From positions 1-64,000 of the forward strand of contig NZ_JNYE01000007.1 in the NCBI RefSeq assembly GCF_000717185.1: a stretch of 64,000 nt of DNA, given 5' to 3'. Origin of the DNA: Kitasatospora phosalacinea. Lineage in GTDB: Bacteria > Actinomycetota > Actinomycetes > Streptomycetales > Streptomycetaceae. A program made the translations under genes and the position numbers. Of the stretch, positions 14,634-23,528 are shown one piece after another. Each line of letters begins with the position of its first letter. Position 1 is the first letter of the stretch. The notes beneath the pieces were generated by a model. The model was not told where the DNA came from. It was given only the letters and a program-made list of their open reading frames with translations, and searched no databases.

Positions 14634-15986
14634 CTGCCCGCCCTCACGCCCCCGCCGATCGCCGACCTGGCCGCCTTAGCCTCCTTTGGCACCATGCCCG
14701 CCCTGATGCGGCAGCTCGCCGGGCTCGGTGGCTGCGGACGGCCCATCCGCCTCGACGGCCACCGCACCGAGGTCCACAGCGGCACCGGCGAGATCCTGCA
14801 CCACCTCGACTCGGCCACCCTCGCCGCTGGCAACCTGCTCGTGCGCTGCAACAACCGCCGCACCACCCGCTGTCCCGCCTGCGCGGAGACCTACCGGCGC
14901 GACACCTACCACCTGATCACCGCCGGGCTCACCGGCGGCAAGGGAATCCCGGCCGCGGTCACCGCGCACCCGCGCGTCTTCGCCACCTTCACCGCCCCCG
15001 GCTTCGGCGCCGTCCACAACCGGCCCTCCACCGGCCGGTGCCGCTGTGGCGCCCAGCACCCGGACGATGCAGCCGAGTTGGGTACGCCGATCAACCCGGA
15101 CACCTACGACTACCGGTCGGCTGTCCTCTGGAACGCGCACGCCGGGAAGCTCTGGGCCCGCTTCTCGATCTACCTGCGGCGCGAAGTCGCCAAGCGCGCG
15201 GGCCTGTCGCAGCGGGAGTTCCGCGAGTACGCCCGGATCTCCTTCGCCAAGGTCGCCGAGTACCAGAAGCGCGGCGCCGTCCACTTCCACGCCGTGATCC
15301 GGCTCGACGGCCCCGAGGGCGGCAGCACTCCGCCCCCGGCCTGGGCCACCCCGGACCTCCTGGCGGACGCCATCCGAGCCGCCGCCGGTGCCGCCGAGAT
15401 CCCCGGCCCCGTCCTCGACGGCACGGCCCACACCTTCGCCTTCGGCAAGCAGCTCGACATCCGCACCATCAAGTCCGCCGACTTCGCCGCCGGTTCCGCG
15501 CTCACCGAACGCGCCGTCGCCGCCTACATCGCGAAGTACGCCACCAAGGGCGCCGAGAGTGCGACCGGCACCCTCGACCGGCCAGTGAAGTTCCTCGCCG
15601 AACTCGCGGGCCTGGACATCTCCGAGCACGCCCGCCGCCTGATCCGCACCTGCTGGACGCTCGGAGCCCGGCCCGAACTGGAGGGTCTCCGCCTCCGGGC
15701 CTGGGCGCACATGCTCGGCTTCCGCGGCCACTTCTCCACCAAGACCCGCCGCTACTCGACCACCCTCGGCGCCCTACGCGACGCCCGCGCCGCCTGGCGC
15801 CGTGCCCAGGCCACCGGCACCGAACTGCCTGCGTTCACGGGCACCGCGGCTCCGGCCGACGAGCCGACCGTCCTCGTCCTCGCCCACTGGACCTTCGCCG
15901 GTGTCGGACTCGCCCCCGGCGAACGCTGGCTCGCCGACGCCCTGACCCCCGCCCCCGGAACGGAAGGAGAACCCACCCATGGCTGA
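14634..15986 (+). CDS. repSA: RepSA-type rolling-circle replication initiator
   Basis: About 450 residues. The N-terminal half has paired Cys motifs (CNNRRTTRCPAC and CRCG), and a HUH-like motif VHFHAVIRL lies near residue 217. A candidate catalytic tyrosine is in AAYIAKYATKGA near residue 300. Together these match the Rep proteins of pSAM2-like elements, which nick the double-strand origin for rolling-circle replication after excision. Start: GGAGGTGATC at 14621-14630 is an ideal Shine-Dalgarno but contains the first in-frame GTG (14625), so I place the start at CTG 14634; 14625 or an ATG at 14694 are alternatives. The last 8 bp overlap the excisionase gene. Confidence 0.88.
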   Translation: MPALTPPPIADLAALASFGTMPALMRQLAGLGGCGRPIRLDGHRTEVHSGTGEILHHLDSATLAAGNLLVRCNNRRTTRCPACAETYRRDTYHLITAGLTGGKGIPAAVTAHPRVFATFTAPGFGAVHNRPSTGRCRCGAQHPDDAAELGTPINPDTYDYRSAVLWNAHAGKLWARFSIYLRREVAKRAGLSQREFREYARISFAKVAEYQKRGAVHFHAVIRLDGPEGGSTPPPAWATPDLLADAIRAAAGAAEIPGPVLDGTAHTFAFGKQLDIRTIKSADFAAGSALTERAVAAYIAKYATKGAESATGTLDRPVKFLAELAGLDISEHARRLIRTCWTLGARPELEGLRLRAWAHMLGFRGHFSTKTRRYSTTLGALRDARAAWRRAQATGTELPAFTGTAAPADEPTVLVLAHWTFAGVGLAPGERWLADALTPAPGTEGEPTHG

Positions 15987-16203
15987 ACAGCTCCTCACGG
16001 TCGAGAAGGTCGCCCGGCTCCTCGGGACCTGGGAGACCAGCGGCGAGCGGTTCCCCCGCCGCCTCATCGCCGAGCGCCGCATCGCGTTCGTCAAGATCGG
16101 CCGTCATGTCCGAATCCCCGAGTCCGCGGTCACCGCCTACATCGCCGCGCGCACCGTCCAGCCGATCACCGCGCGCCGCGCCGGGCAGAGGCGGGCTGCC
16201 TGA
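15979..16203 (+). CDS. xis: Excisionase (Xis, MerR-like HTH)
   Basis: 74 residues. LLTVEKVARLLGT...RRLIAERRIAFVKIGRHVRIPESAVTAYI is the winged-helix pattern of excisionase/AlpA-type proteins that bend att DNA and steer the integrase to excision. The ATG follows GGAAGGAG and overlaps the rep stop. Its own stop overlaps the integrase ATG (TGATG), giving tight coupling of Rep, Xis and Int. Confidence 0.88.
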   Translation: MAEQLLTVEKVARLLGTWETSGERFPRRLIAERRIAFVKIGRHVRIPESAVTAYIAARTVQPITARRAGQRRAA

Positions 16204-17369
16204 TGGCCAACAGCAAGAACAACCGGCGCCGCTTCGGCTCGGTCCGCCGACTGCCCTCCGGCCGCTGGCAGATCCGGTACCCGGACCCGGTCACCGGGCA
16301 GCTCCGCCCCGGCGAGAAGACGTACGACACCAAGACCGACGCCGAGGTCGCGCTCAGTGTGCTCGAAGCGGCCATCGTGGAAGACCGCTGGACCGATCCG
16401 GATGCCGGGAAAGTCAAGTTCGGCGAGTTCGCGGACAAGTGGCTCAAGGAGCGCAAGCTCGAAGCCACCACCCGCGAACGCTACGAAGGGGTGCTCCGCC
16501 TGCACATCAAGCCTGCCCTCGGCGGCCGGTTCGTCTCGGAGATCACCCCGGCCCGCGTCCGATCCTGGCGAACCGGCCTGCTGGAGAGCGGAGTTGGTGA
16601 GCCGACCGTGGTCAAGGCGTACCAGATGCTCCGCGCCATCATGGCCACCGCGGTGGACGACGAGATGATCAAGCGGAACCCGTGCCGGATCAAGGGCGCC
16701 GACACCTACGACGTGCCGGAGCGGCCCACCCTCTCCGTCCCCGAGGTGTACGCCGTCGCCGACGCGATCCAGCCGCAGTGGCGCGCCCTCGTGCTGCTGA
16801 CCGCGTTCACCACGCTGCGGCTCGGTGAGCTGGCCGCCCTCCGCCGACGGCACGTCGACCTGGACGAGCGGCTCCTCTGGGTCCGGCGCAACCAGGCCGA
16901 GCTGAGCGACGGCACCCTGATCGACAAGGCGCCCAAGAGCAAGGCCGGATACCGCCCGGTGGCCTTCCCCGCGGACATCGTCCCCGTCCTCGCGCACCAC
17001 CTCGACCAGCACGCCGCCAAGGGCCCGGACGGGCACTTCTTCGTCGGTCCCCGCGGTGGACGACTCCGCCGCAGCAACTTCCGTGACGACTGGATCGCCG
17101 CCAAGTCCGCGGCCGGTATCTCCCCGGAGGCGCACTTCCACGACCTCCGGCACACCGGCAACAACCTCGCCGCCCGGAGCGGCGCGAGCACCCGCGAGCT
17201 GATGACGCGCATGGGCCACAGCACCACTCGGGCCGCGCTGATCTACCAGCACATGAACAGCGGGCGGGACCGGGAGATCGCCGACCGCATGGGCGAGGCG
17301 GTCCGCCGGGAACTCGGCGAGCAGGATCCTCCGGGGGCATCTGGCACGTCGGTGGCACGGCCGGACTGA
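16203..17369 (+). CDS. int: Tyrosine-family site-specific integrase
   Basis: 388 residues. N-terminal arm-binding region 1-60, SAM-like core-binding domain about 70-165, catalytic domain from about 175 with Arg in TTLRLGELAAL (about 204), HDLRHTG (about 313), MGHS and Tyr in IYQHMNSG (about 347). Complete tetrad. It integrates the element into the 3' end of tRNA-Thr by recombination between the 43-bp cores. It ends about 95 bp from attR, the usual AICE order rep-xis-int-att. The last codons overlap the right arm-type repeat. Confidence 0.93.
   Translation: MANSKNNRRRFGSVRRLPSGRWQIRYPDPVTGQLRPGEKTYDTKTDAEVALSVLEAAIVEDRWTDPDAGKVKFGEFADKWLKERKLEATTRERYEGVLRLHIKPALGGRFVSEITPARVRSWRTGLLESGVGEPTVVKAYQMLRAIMATAVDDEMIKRNPCRIKGADTYDVPERPTLSVPEVYAVADAIQPQWRALVLLTAFTTLRLGELAALRRRHVDLDERLLWVRRNQAELSDGTLIDKAPKSKAGYRPVAFPADIVPVLAHHLDQHAAKGPDGHFFVGPRGGRLRRSNFRDDWIAAKSAAGISPEAHFHDLRHTGNNLAARSGASTRELMTRMGHSTTRAALIYQHMNSGRDREIADRMGEAVRRELGEQDPPGASGTSVARPD
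17343..17362 (+). repeat. Right copy of the 20-bp arm-type direct repeat
   Basis: Matches 7180-7199 at 17 of 20 positions, inside the last codons of the integrase gene. Confidence 0.5.
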
Positions 17370-17396
17370 CCGCCCGCACACCCCGAACAACGACCA

Positions 17397-17435
17397 AGGG
17401 CCAGGCTGCCGGGAAAACCCCGGTGACCTGGCCCT
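17397..17435. terminator. Element-supplied terminator for tRNA-Thr
   Basis: AGGGCCAGG (17397-17405) pairs with 17427-17435, with an inner CCGGG/CCCGG stem and an A-rich loop. It lies just beyond the tRNA 3' end in the direction of tRNA transcription and mirrors the host hairpin now stranded at 6964-7003. Confidence 0.65.
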
Positions 17436-17463
17436 CATCGCGTGTCTTGCGGCCTTGCTGGCG

Positions 17464-17506
17464 GAGCCCCCTGTCGGGTTCGAACCGACGACCCCCGCTT
17501 TACAAG
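17464..17506. other. attR of the AICE, within tRNA-Thr
   Basis: 43-bp core identical to 7031-7073. It covers the tRNA from the anticodon loop to the discriminator base, so the element restored a complete tRNA on insertion. Confidence 0.92.
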
Positions 17507-17538
17507 AGCGGTGCTCTGGCCAGCTGAGCTAAGGAGGC
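17465..17538 (-). tRNA. tRNA-Thr (anticodon UGU)
   Basis: Read leftwards from 17538: acceptor GCCTCCT pairs with AGGGGGC, the D-arm is TAGCTCAGCTGGCCAGAGCA, the anticodon stem CCGCT/AGCGG closes the loop CTTGTAA with anticodon TGT, and the T-arm contains GGTTCGAACCC. All four arms fold. It is the attachment gene of the AICE. Confidence 0.95.
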
Positions 17539-17826
17539 GTGGTGACCGTCCGCGGGATCCACGGCGGTACCAGTGGGCAGTGTACCGGGCGGGGGCTCGG
17601 GGGTGCGGGTGGTTGTGGGGGTGATCGGGAGGGCTGCCGGAGGGGGTGTGACCGGATCGATGCGAACTCGGGGGCAGTGGAGGGCTGACAAAACGATGAA
17701 CTGCCAGGTAGCGTCACGGGGAGCCGTACCCGACAGCAGTGGTCCAGACCGGTCGGGGGCGGTGGAAAACATCCGCCTTTACTCGGATCGTCCGGCACGT
17801 TCCTGCCGGTGAAGGAGAGAAGCACC

Positions 17827-18924
<1,098 letters not shown>

Positions 18925-18982
18925 CCCCGGCACCGGAGGGGCGCCGCACCTGACGGCGGCGCCCGTCCCACCGCTCTTCCAC

Positions 18983-19018
18983 GGAACCCCCTGCCCACGG
19001 CGGTCGGCAGGGGGTTCC
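18983..19018. terminator. Rho-independent-type hairpin after msiK
   Basis: GGAACCCCCTGCC (18983-18995) pairs with GGCAGGGGGTTCC (19006-19018). A second stem, GGGCGCCG/CGGCGCCC, lies upstream near 18940-18964. Confidence 0.8.
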
Positions 19019-19131
19019 GGCGTTCTCCGGGTGCGTTCCGTCAACCCAGTGGAGGTACAAAACGGGACACCCGTCACCCGATGGGGTAACGTGGCGCGCC
19101 CGCTCCGCCACGCAGCGCTACTCTCCTGTGC

Positions 19132-19569
19132 GTGAAACAGCTCGTGCGCCGCATCGCCCAGACCGTTGCCCTCACCCTGCCGGTGATCCTGGTGACCACC
19201 GGCACGCTCGCCGTCACCCGCGTCCCGTGGGCCCCGCCGACGGGGCTCGACCAGCAGGTGGTCGCGGCCTCCAGCGGCGACGGCGCCATCGGTCGCACCT
19301 CCACCGTCCCCAGCACCGAGGGCATGGCCCCGCAGGACGCCCTCCGGGTGGACCTGATGGAGGAGTTGAAGAACCACAACCCGGGGACGGCGCTCGACCT
19401 GCTGGAGCGCACCATGCGCGAGAAGCCCTCGCTGACCCCGTACTGCAGCCAGCTGGCCGGTGAACTCGGCCGCGCCGCGGTGAAGAAGTACCAGGGCGAC
19501 GTGCAGCGCGCCCGCTCCTTCGCCCGCCCGGTCTGCGACGGCTCGTTCGCCGCCGGCGTGGTCAACTGA
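19132..19569 (+). CDS. Conserved secreted or membrane-anchored hypothetical protein
   Basis: 145 residues from a GTG. The N-terminus MKQLVRRIAQTVALTLPVIL is a signal peptide or anchor with no lipobox. The mature part has two Cys (TPYCSQLAG and ARPVCDGS), likely a disulfide outside the cell. No enzyme motif. It follows msiK in the same direction, but a terminator lies between. I do not recognise a characterised family. Confidence 0.75.
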   Translation: MKQLVRRIAQTVALTLPVILVTTGTLAVTRVPWAPPTGLDQQVVAASSGDGAIGRTSTVPSTEGMAPQDALRVDLMEELKNHNPGTALDLLERTMREKPSLTPYCSQLAGELGRAAVKKYQGDVQRARSFARPVCDGSFAAGVVN

Positions 19570-19780
19570 GCACCTGCCGACCGCGCGTCCACCAGCTGAG
19601 CGCCCGCCGACCGAGCGCCCACCGGTCGGCCTCCCCCGGCCCACGGGCCCACTGACGCGCCGGACGAGGCCGTGAGGCCGTGAGGCCGTGAGGAGCCCCG
19701 GGCCCGCGGCGACGCGGCTCCCGGCGACGCGGCCCCCGCGGGCCCGTTCCCGAGCGGACGGGCCCGCTATCGTGGCGCGC

Positions 19781-20533
19781 ATGACAGCAGACACCACCGG
19801 CACCGCCCCCGGCGCCACCGCCCCCGCCGTCACCCAGGCGGTGATCCTGGCGGGTGGTCAGGGCTCGCGGCTGCGGCCGTACACCGACGACCGGCCCAAG
19901 CCGCTGGTGGAGATCCCCGGCACCGGACGGCCGATCATCGGGCACCAGTTGGAGTGGCTGGCCGCCGAGGGCGTCACCGACGTGGTGATCTCCTGCGGGC
20001 ACCTGGCCGAGGTGCTGCAGGAGTGGCTGGAGCAGGCCGACCTGCCGCTCCGGACCAGGACCGTGGTGGAGGCCGAACCGCTGGGCCGCGGCGGCGGGTT
20101 GAAGTACGCGGCGGCCGCCCTGCCCCGCCCCGGCGAGCCCTGGTACGCCACCAACGGCGACATCTGGACCAGGTTCAGCCTGCGCGAGATGGCCGCCTTC
20201 CACCACGAGCGGGCCGCCGTGGCGACCCTGGCGCTGGCCCGGCCGCGGATCCCGTGGGGCGCGGTGGAGACCGACCGGTTCGGCAACGTGCTGGACTTCA
20301 TCGAGGCCCCGCCGTCCCCGTTCCTGATCAACGCGGGCCTGTACGTCTTCGCGCCGGGCTTCCACGAGCTGCTGCCCGAGGTCGGCGACCACGAGCGCAC
20401 CACCTTCCCGCAGCTCGCCCGCGACCGCCGCCTGGCCGGGTACCAGCTGCCGCAGGGCTGCTACTGGCGGGCCATCGACACCGCCAAGGACCTCACCGAG
20501 GCCGCCAAGGAGCTTGCCGCGACCCGGAAGTAG
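19781..20533 (+). CDS. NDP-sugar pyrophosphorylase-type nucleotidyltransferase
   Basis: 250 residues. The nucleotide-binding signature AVILAGGQGSRLRPYT is at about 19-34 and RPKPLVEI follows. A GGGLKYA motif near 107 and NGDIW near 124 complete the Rossmann-like core of sugar-1-phosphate nucleotidyltransferases. It lacks a left-handed beta-helix acyltransferase domain, so it is a short ManC/RmlA-like form. It couples a sugar phosphate with NTP to give an NDP-sugar for wall or glycoconjugate synthesis. The substrate is not readable. The ATG directly follows GTGGCGCGC with no strong ribosome site. Confidence 0.85.
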   Translation: MTADTTGTAPGATAPAVTQAVILAGGQGSRLRPYTDDRPKPLVEIPGTGRPIIGHQLEWLAAEGVTDVVISCGHLAEVLQEWLEQADLPLRTRTVVEAEPLGRGGGLKYAAAALPRPGEPWYATNGDIWTRFSLREMAAFHHERAAVATLALARPRIPWGAVETDRFGNVLDFIEAPPSPFLINAGLYVFAPGFHELLPEVGDHERTTFPQLARDRRLAGYQLPQGCYWRAIDTAKDLTEAAKELAATRK

Positions 20534-20606
20534 CCGCGGCGCAGGGCCACCGGGCGAAAGGGCGCGGAAGGGCCCCAGGAACGCCGGAAAGGCCCCAGGA
20601 ACGGCC

Positions 20607-20642
20607 GTAGGGCCCCTCCCCCGACGCGGGGAGGGGCCCTAC
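20607..20642. terminator. Bidirectional terminator between convergent genes
   Basis: A 15-bp perfect stem (20607-20621 with 20628-20642) and 6-nt loop between the nucleotidyltransferase and DoxX-type genes. Confidence 0.88.
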
Positions 20643-20660
20643 CGGCTTCCGCGGCGGCCG

Positions 20661-22301
20661 TCAGGCGGTGCCCGCGGGCTGCTGCGGGCTCATGCCGAGC
20701 TCCAGCAGCGGCGGCCCGCTGCCCAGCAGCCCGCCGATCACGCCGTGCGAGGGCTGCGCGGTGCGCGGGGTGCCCGTGGGGGCGCCGCCGCTGCCGGTGC
20801 CGCCGGCCGAACCGCCGTTGGTGGCGCCGCCCGTGCCGGAGGTGCCGGAGCCGCCCCGCGTGGGGGGCGGGGTGCTGCTCGTCGAACTGCCCCCGTTCTG
20901 CTTCGACTTGGTGCCGCTGCGGCTGGGCGAGGGCGAGGGCGTCGAGGAGGCCGGGGCCTTGCTCGGGCCGCTGCTGGGGCTGGGCGAGGGCTTCGGCGAG
21001 GGCGCGGACGGCGACGGGCTGCTGCTGGGCCAGATCGGGGAGCCGTAGTCGGTGGGCGGCTTGGCGGGCGCCTTGGTGTCGCCGGTGCGGACCGCCGCGC
21101 CGAGCAGCGAGCCGGACAGCAGGGTCAGGCCGACCACGACCGCGGTGACCACGCCGCGGCGGCGCAGCATCCGCCGCCGGACGGCGCCGGACGCGGCGGG
21201 CCCGTGCCGCCGGAACGCCTCCAGGGCGATCCGGCCGTCCAGCGAGGCGAACGGGGCTCCGGCGATCAACAGCGGGCTCCAGGCCGCGAGGAAGATCAGG
21301 TCGGGGGTGTCGTAGACCGGCACCGCCTTCCAGCTCACGGTGAACAGCAGCGCCGCGGACAGCGCCATCGCGGTGCCCGCCGCGAGCCGCTGCCACAGGC
21401 CCAGGACGGACAGCACGCCGACCACGATCTCCAGGAAGGAGACCGCGAGCCCGGCGCCGACCGGGTGGGCCATCGCGAAGTCCAGCAGCGGCTGGGCGAC
21501 CTTCCAGGGGTGCAGCGAGGACAGCCAGCGCATCATCGAGCCGCGCTCGCCGCCGTCGAAGTACACCGGGTCGCACAGCTTGCTGAACCCGGCGTACACC
21601 GACAGCGAGCCGAGCAGGACGCGCAGCGGCAGCAGCACCAGGCCGAGGTCGACCCGGCGGCCCGGGTACCAGGCGTGCTTGGAGCCCTCGCTGAGCGACG
21701 GCACCTCGGGCAGTTCGCCCTCGGGCTGCCAGCTGCGTCCGGCGCCGATCCGGACCGACTCGTCCAGCAGGTCGGGGACGCCGACGTGCGGGGTCTCGTC
21801 CGGGGCACCGGCCTGCCCGCCGGTCGGCCCGTACTGCCGCGGGACGGCCTGGAGCTGCTGGGTGTCGTCGTCGCCGTAGCCCTTGGCGGGGGCGGGCACG
21901 GTGGTCAGCCGGACGGCTTCCAGCAGCTGGGTCGCGGCGGTGTCGCCGGGCCCGGCCTGGCCGCTCCAGGCGGTGACCACCCGGGCCCGGCGGCGGGGTG
22001 CCGCGCCGGTGACCGAGGCGGCGGTGATCCCGGCCAGCGCGGGCACCGACGACGCGGGCACCACGACCTGCGGGGTGACCGTCGGGCGGACGCCGCTCTG
22101 CAGGCCGTACGGGTCACCGAAGGCGGCACCGGCCGGGGCGTCGATCATCGGGGCCACCGGGGCGGAGAGCCTGACCCGGAAGCTGGCCTGGGTGCTGCTG
22201 AGCCTCGACGGGTCGGACGGCACACGGACCGTGTTGAGGACCGGTCCGTCGTCTATCCCCGCGGGGCGCTGCCCGAGGCGCAGAGGTGTTCTGGTGTCCA
22301 C
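20661..22301 (-). CDS. DoxX-family membrane protein with long flexible tails
   Basis: 546 residues from a GTG. An extended Pro/Ala-rich cytoplasmic N-terminus (1-210) leads into a DoxX-like four-helix core (about 215-350: LLPLRVLLGSLSVYAGFSKL, FLEIVVGVLSVLGLW, and others) and one further TM helix (GVVTAVVVGLTLLSGSLLGA). A Ser/Pro/Gly low-complexity tail (about 420-546) follows and is probably extracellular. DoxX proteins are membrane subunits linked to thiol or quinone redox in other bacteria. No catalytic residues can be named. Between rlmB and a terminator. Confidence 0.8.
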   Translation of the reverse strand: MDTRTPLRLGQRPAGIDDGPVLNTVRVPSDPSRLSSTQASFRVRLSAPVAPMIDAPAGAAFGDPYGLQSGVRPTVTPQVVVPASSVPALAGITAASVTGAAPRRRARVVTAWSGQAGPGDTAATQLLEAVRLTTVPAPAKGYGDDDTQQLQAVPRQYGPTGGQAGAPDETPHVGVPDLLDESVRIGAGRSWQPEGELPEVPSLSEGSKHAWYPGRRVDLGLVLLPLRVLLGSLSVYAGFSKLCDPVYFDGGERGSMMRWLSSLHPWKVAQPLLDFAMAHPVGAGLAVSFLEIVVGVLSVLGLWQRLAAGTAMALSAALLFTVSWKAVPVYDTPDLIFLAAWSPLLIAGAPFASLDGRIALEAFRRHGPAASGAVRRRMLRRRGVVTAVVVGLTLLSGSLLGAAVRTGDTKAPAKPPTDYGSPIWPSSSPSPSAPSPKPSPSPSSGPSKAPASSTPSPSPSRSGTKSKQNGGSSTSSTPPPTRGGSGTSGTGGATNGGSAGGTGSGGAPTGTPRTAQPSHGVIGGLLGSGPPLLELGMSPQQPAGTA

Positions 22302-22334
22302 ACCCCTCTAACCGAGTGACGGGCCCCGAGGACA

Positions 22335-22359
22335 CTCTCCCGGGTGGATTCCGGGAGAG
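22335..22359. terminator. Hairpin after rlmB
   Basis: CTCTCCCGG (22335-22343), 7-nt loop, CCGGGAGAG (22351-22359), downstream of the leftward rlmB gene. Confidence 0.65.
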
Positions 22360-22442
22360 GATTTGAAGTGATCATGGGAAAACCGATCGGGCCCGACCGG
22401 ACCCGACCGGTTCCCCCACGAAAACGACCCGGTGCCGGGCCG

Positions 22443-23435
22443 TCAGCGCTTGGCGCGCAGCCGGGAGGCCTCGTACAGCACCACGCCGGCGGCCACACCG
22501 GCGTTCAGCGACTCGGTCTGGCCGGGCATCGGGATCCGCACCAGCAGGTCGCAGGTCTCCGACACCAGCCGGGACAGGCCCTTGCCCTCGGAGCCGGCCA
22601 CGATCACCACGGGGCCGGTCAGCGCGTCCAGGTCGCCGATCTCGGCCTCGCCGTCGGCGGCCAGGCCGACGACCATCAGGCCGGCCTTCTGGTACGCCTC
22701 CAGCGCGCGGGTCAGGTTGGTGGCGCGCGCCACGGGCAGGCGCGCCGCCGCACCGGAGGAGGTCTTCCAGGCACCGGCGGTCATGCCGGCCGCCCGGCGC
22801 TCCGGGATCACCACGCCGTGCGCGCCGAACGCGGCGGCCGAACGGACGACCGCGCCGAGGTTGCGCGAGTCGGTGACGCCGTCCAGCGCGACGATCAGCG
22901 CGTCCTGCCCCGAATCGGCGGCACCCTCCAGCAGGTCGTCCGGGTGCGCGTACTCGTACGGCGGGACCTGCAGCACCAGGCCCTGGTGGTTGAGGCCGCC
23001 GGTCATCTGGTCCAGCTGCGGGCGCGGGGCCTCCATCAGCGGGACGCCGCGCTCGTTGGCCGCCTGGAAGGCGTCCCGGACGCGGTCGTCGGTGTCGATG
23101 AACTGCTGCACGTACAGCGCGGTCGCCGGGACGCCGCCCTGCAGCGCCTCGACCACCGAGTTGCGGCCCACCACCAGTTCGGCCGCGCCCGCGCCGCCGC
23201 GGCCGCTGCGCGAACCGGCGCCGGAGCGGCGCATGCCCGCGCGGGACTTGGCGTCGCGCTCGCGCTTGAGCGCGGCGTTGGCGGCGCGCTGCTTGGGGTG
23301 CCCCTTGCGGGCCTCGCCGGGCGGGGTCGGGCCCTTGCCCTGGAGCGCCTTCCGGCTGTGGCCGCCGGTACCGACACTCGCGCCCTTCTTCGATCCGGCG
23401 TTGCGTCGGTTCCTGCGCTGGCTGTTGCCGGCCAT
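22443..23435 (-). CDS. rlmB: 23S rRNA 2'-O-methyltransferase RlmB (SpoU family)
   Basis: 330 residues. Basic, disordered N-terminus (1-85), then a TrmH substrate-binding domain (VVGRNSVVEALQGG) and the SpoU knotted catalytic domain with the three family motifs: DGVTDSRNLGAVVRSAAAFG (motif 1), VIVAGSEGKGLSRLV (motif 2) and VRIPMPGQTESLNAGVAAGV (motif 3). It methylates a ribose of 23S rRNA (G2251 in E. coli numbering) using S-adenosylmethionine. Adjacent to cysS in the same direction with 93 bp between, the usual actinobacterial order. Confidence 0.93.
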   Translation of the reverse strand: MAGNSQRRNRRNAGSKKGASVGTGGHSRKALQGKGPTPPGEARKGHPKQRAANAALKRERDAKSRAGMRRSGAGSRSGRGGAGAAELVVGRNSVVEALQGGVPATALYVQQFIDTDDRVRDAFQAANERGVPLMEAPRPQLDQMTGGLNHQGLVLQVPPYEYAHPDDLLEGAADSGQDALIVALDGVTDSRNLGAVVRSAAAFGAHGVVIPERRAAGMTAGAWKTSSGAAARLPVARATNLTRALEAYQKAGLMVVGLAADGEAEIGDLDALTGPVVIVAGSEGKGLSRLVSETCDLLVRIPMPGQTESLNAGVAAGVVLYEASRLRAKR

Positions 23436-23528
23436 GGCTGTACTTCCTGTCTCTGCGTCTGCTTCGTGCGTCGGGGCCGCACCCCTACAAAGGTACGGCC
23501 CCTGCGCGCCCCGGGGGGCTACTGGTTG

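Larger units (their letters stand above)
7031..17506. mobile_element. Integrated actinomycete conjugative element (AICE, pSAM2-like) in tRNA-Thr
   Basis: A 10.5-kb element delimited by identical 43-bp repeats (7031-7073 and 17464-17506), the right one being the 3' part of an intact tRNA-Thr. It carries all AICE modules: tyrosine integrase and excisionase at the tRNA end, a RepSA-like rolling-circle initiator, a single FtsK/TraB DNA translocase, Spd-type spread proteins, and a divergent XRE regulator. This is the actinobacterial double-stranded-DNA conjugation system, so no type IV secretion genes are expected. All required genes look intact. I see no antibiotic, metabolic or defence cargo apart from the GGDEF protein. 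Confidence 0.93.

Noticed and set aside
7031..17506. Prophage rather than AICE
   Set aside because: No capsid, terminase, tail or lysis genes. TraB, Spd, RepSA, Xis and Int in this order define an AICE.
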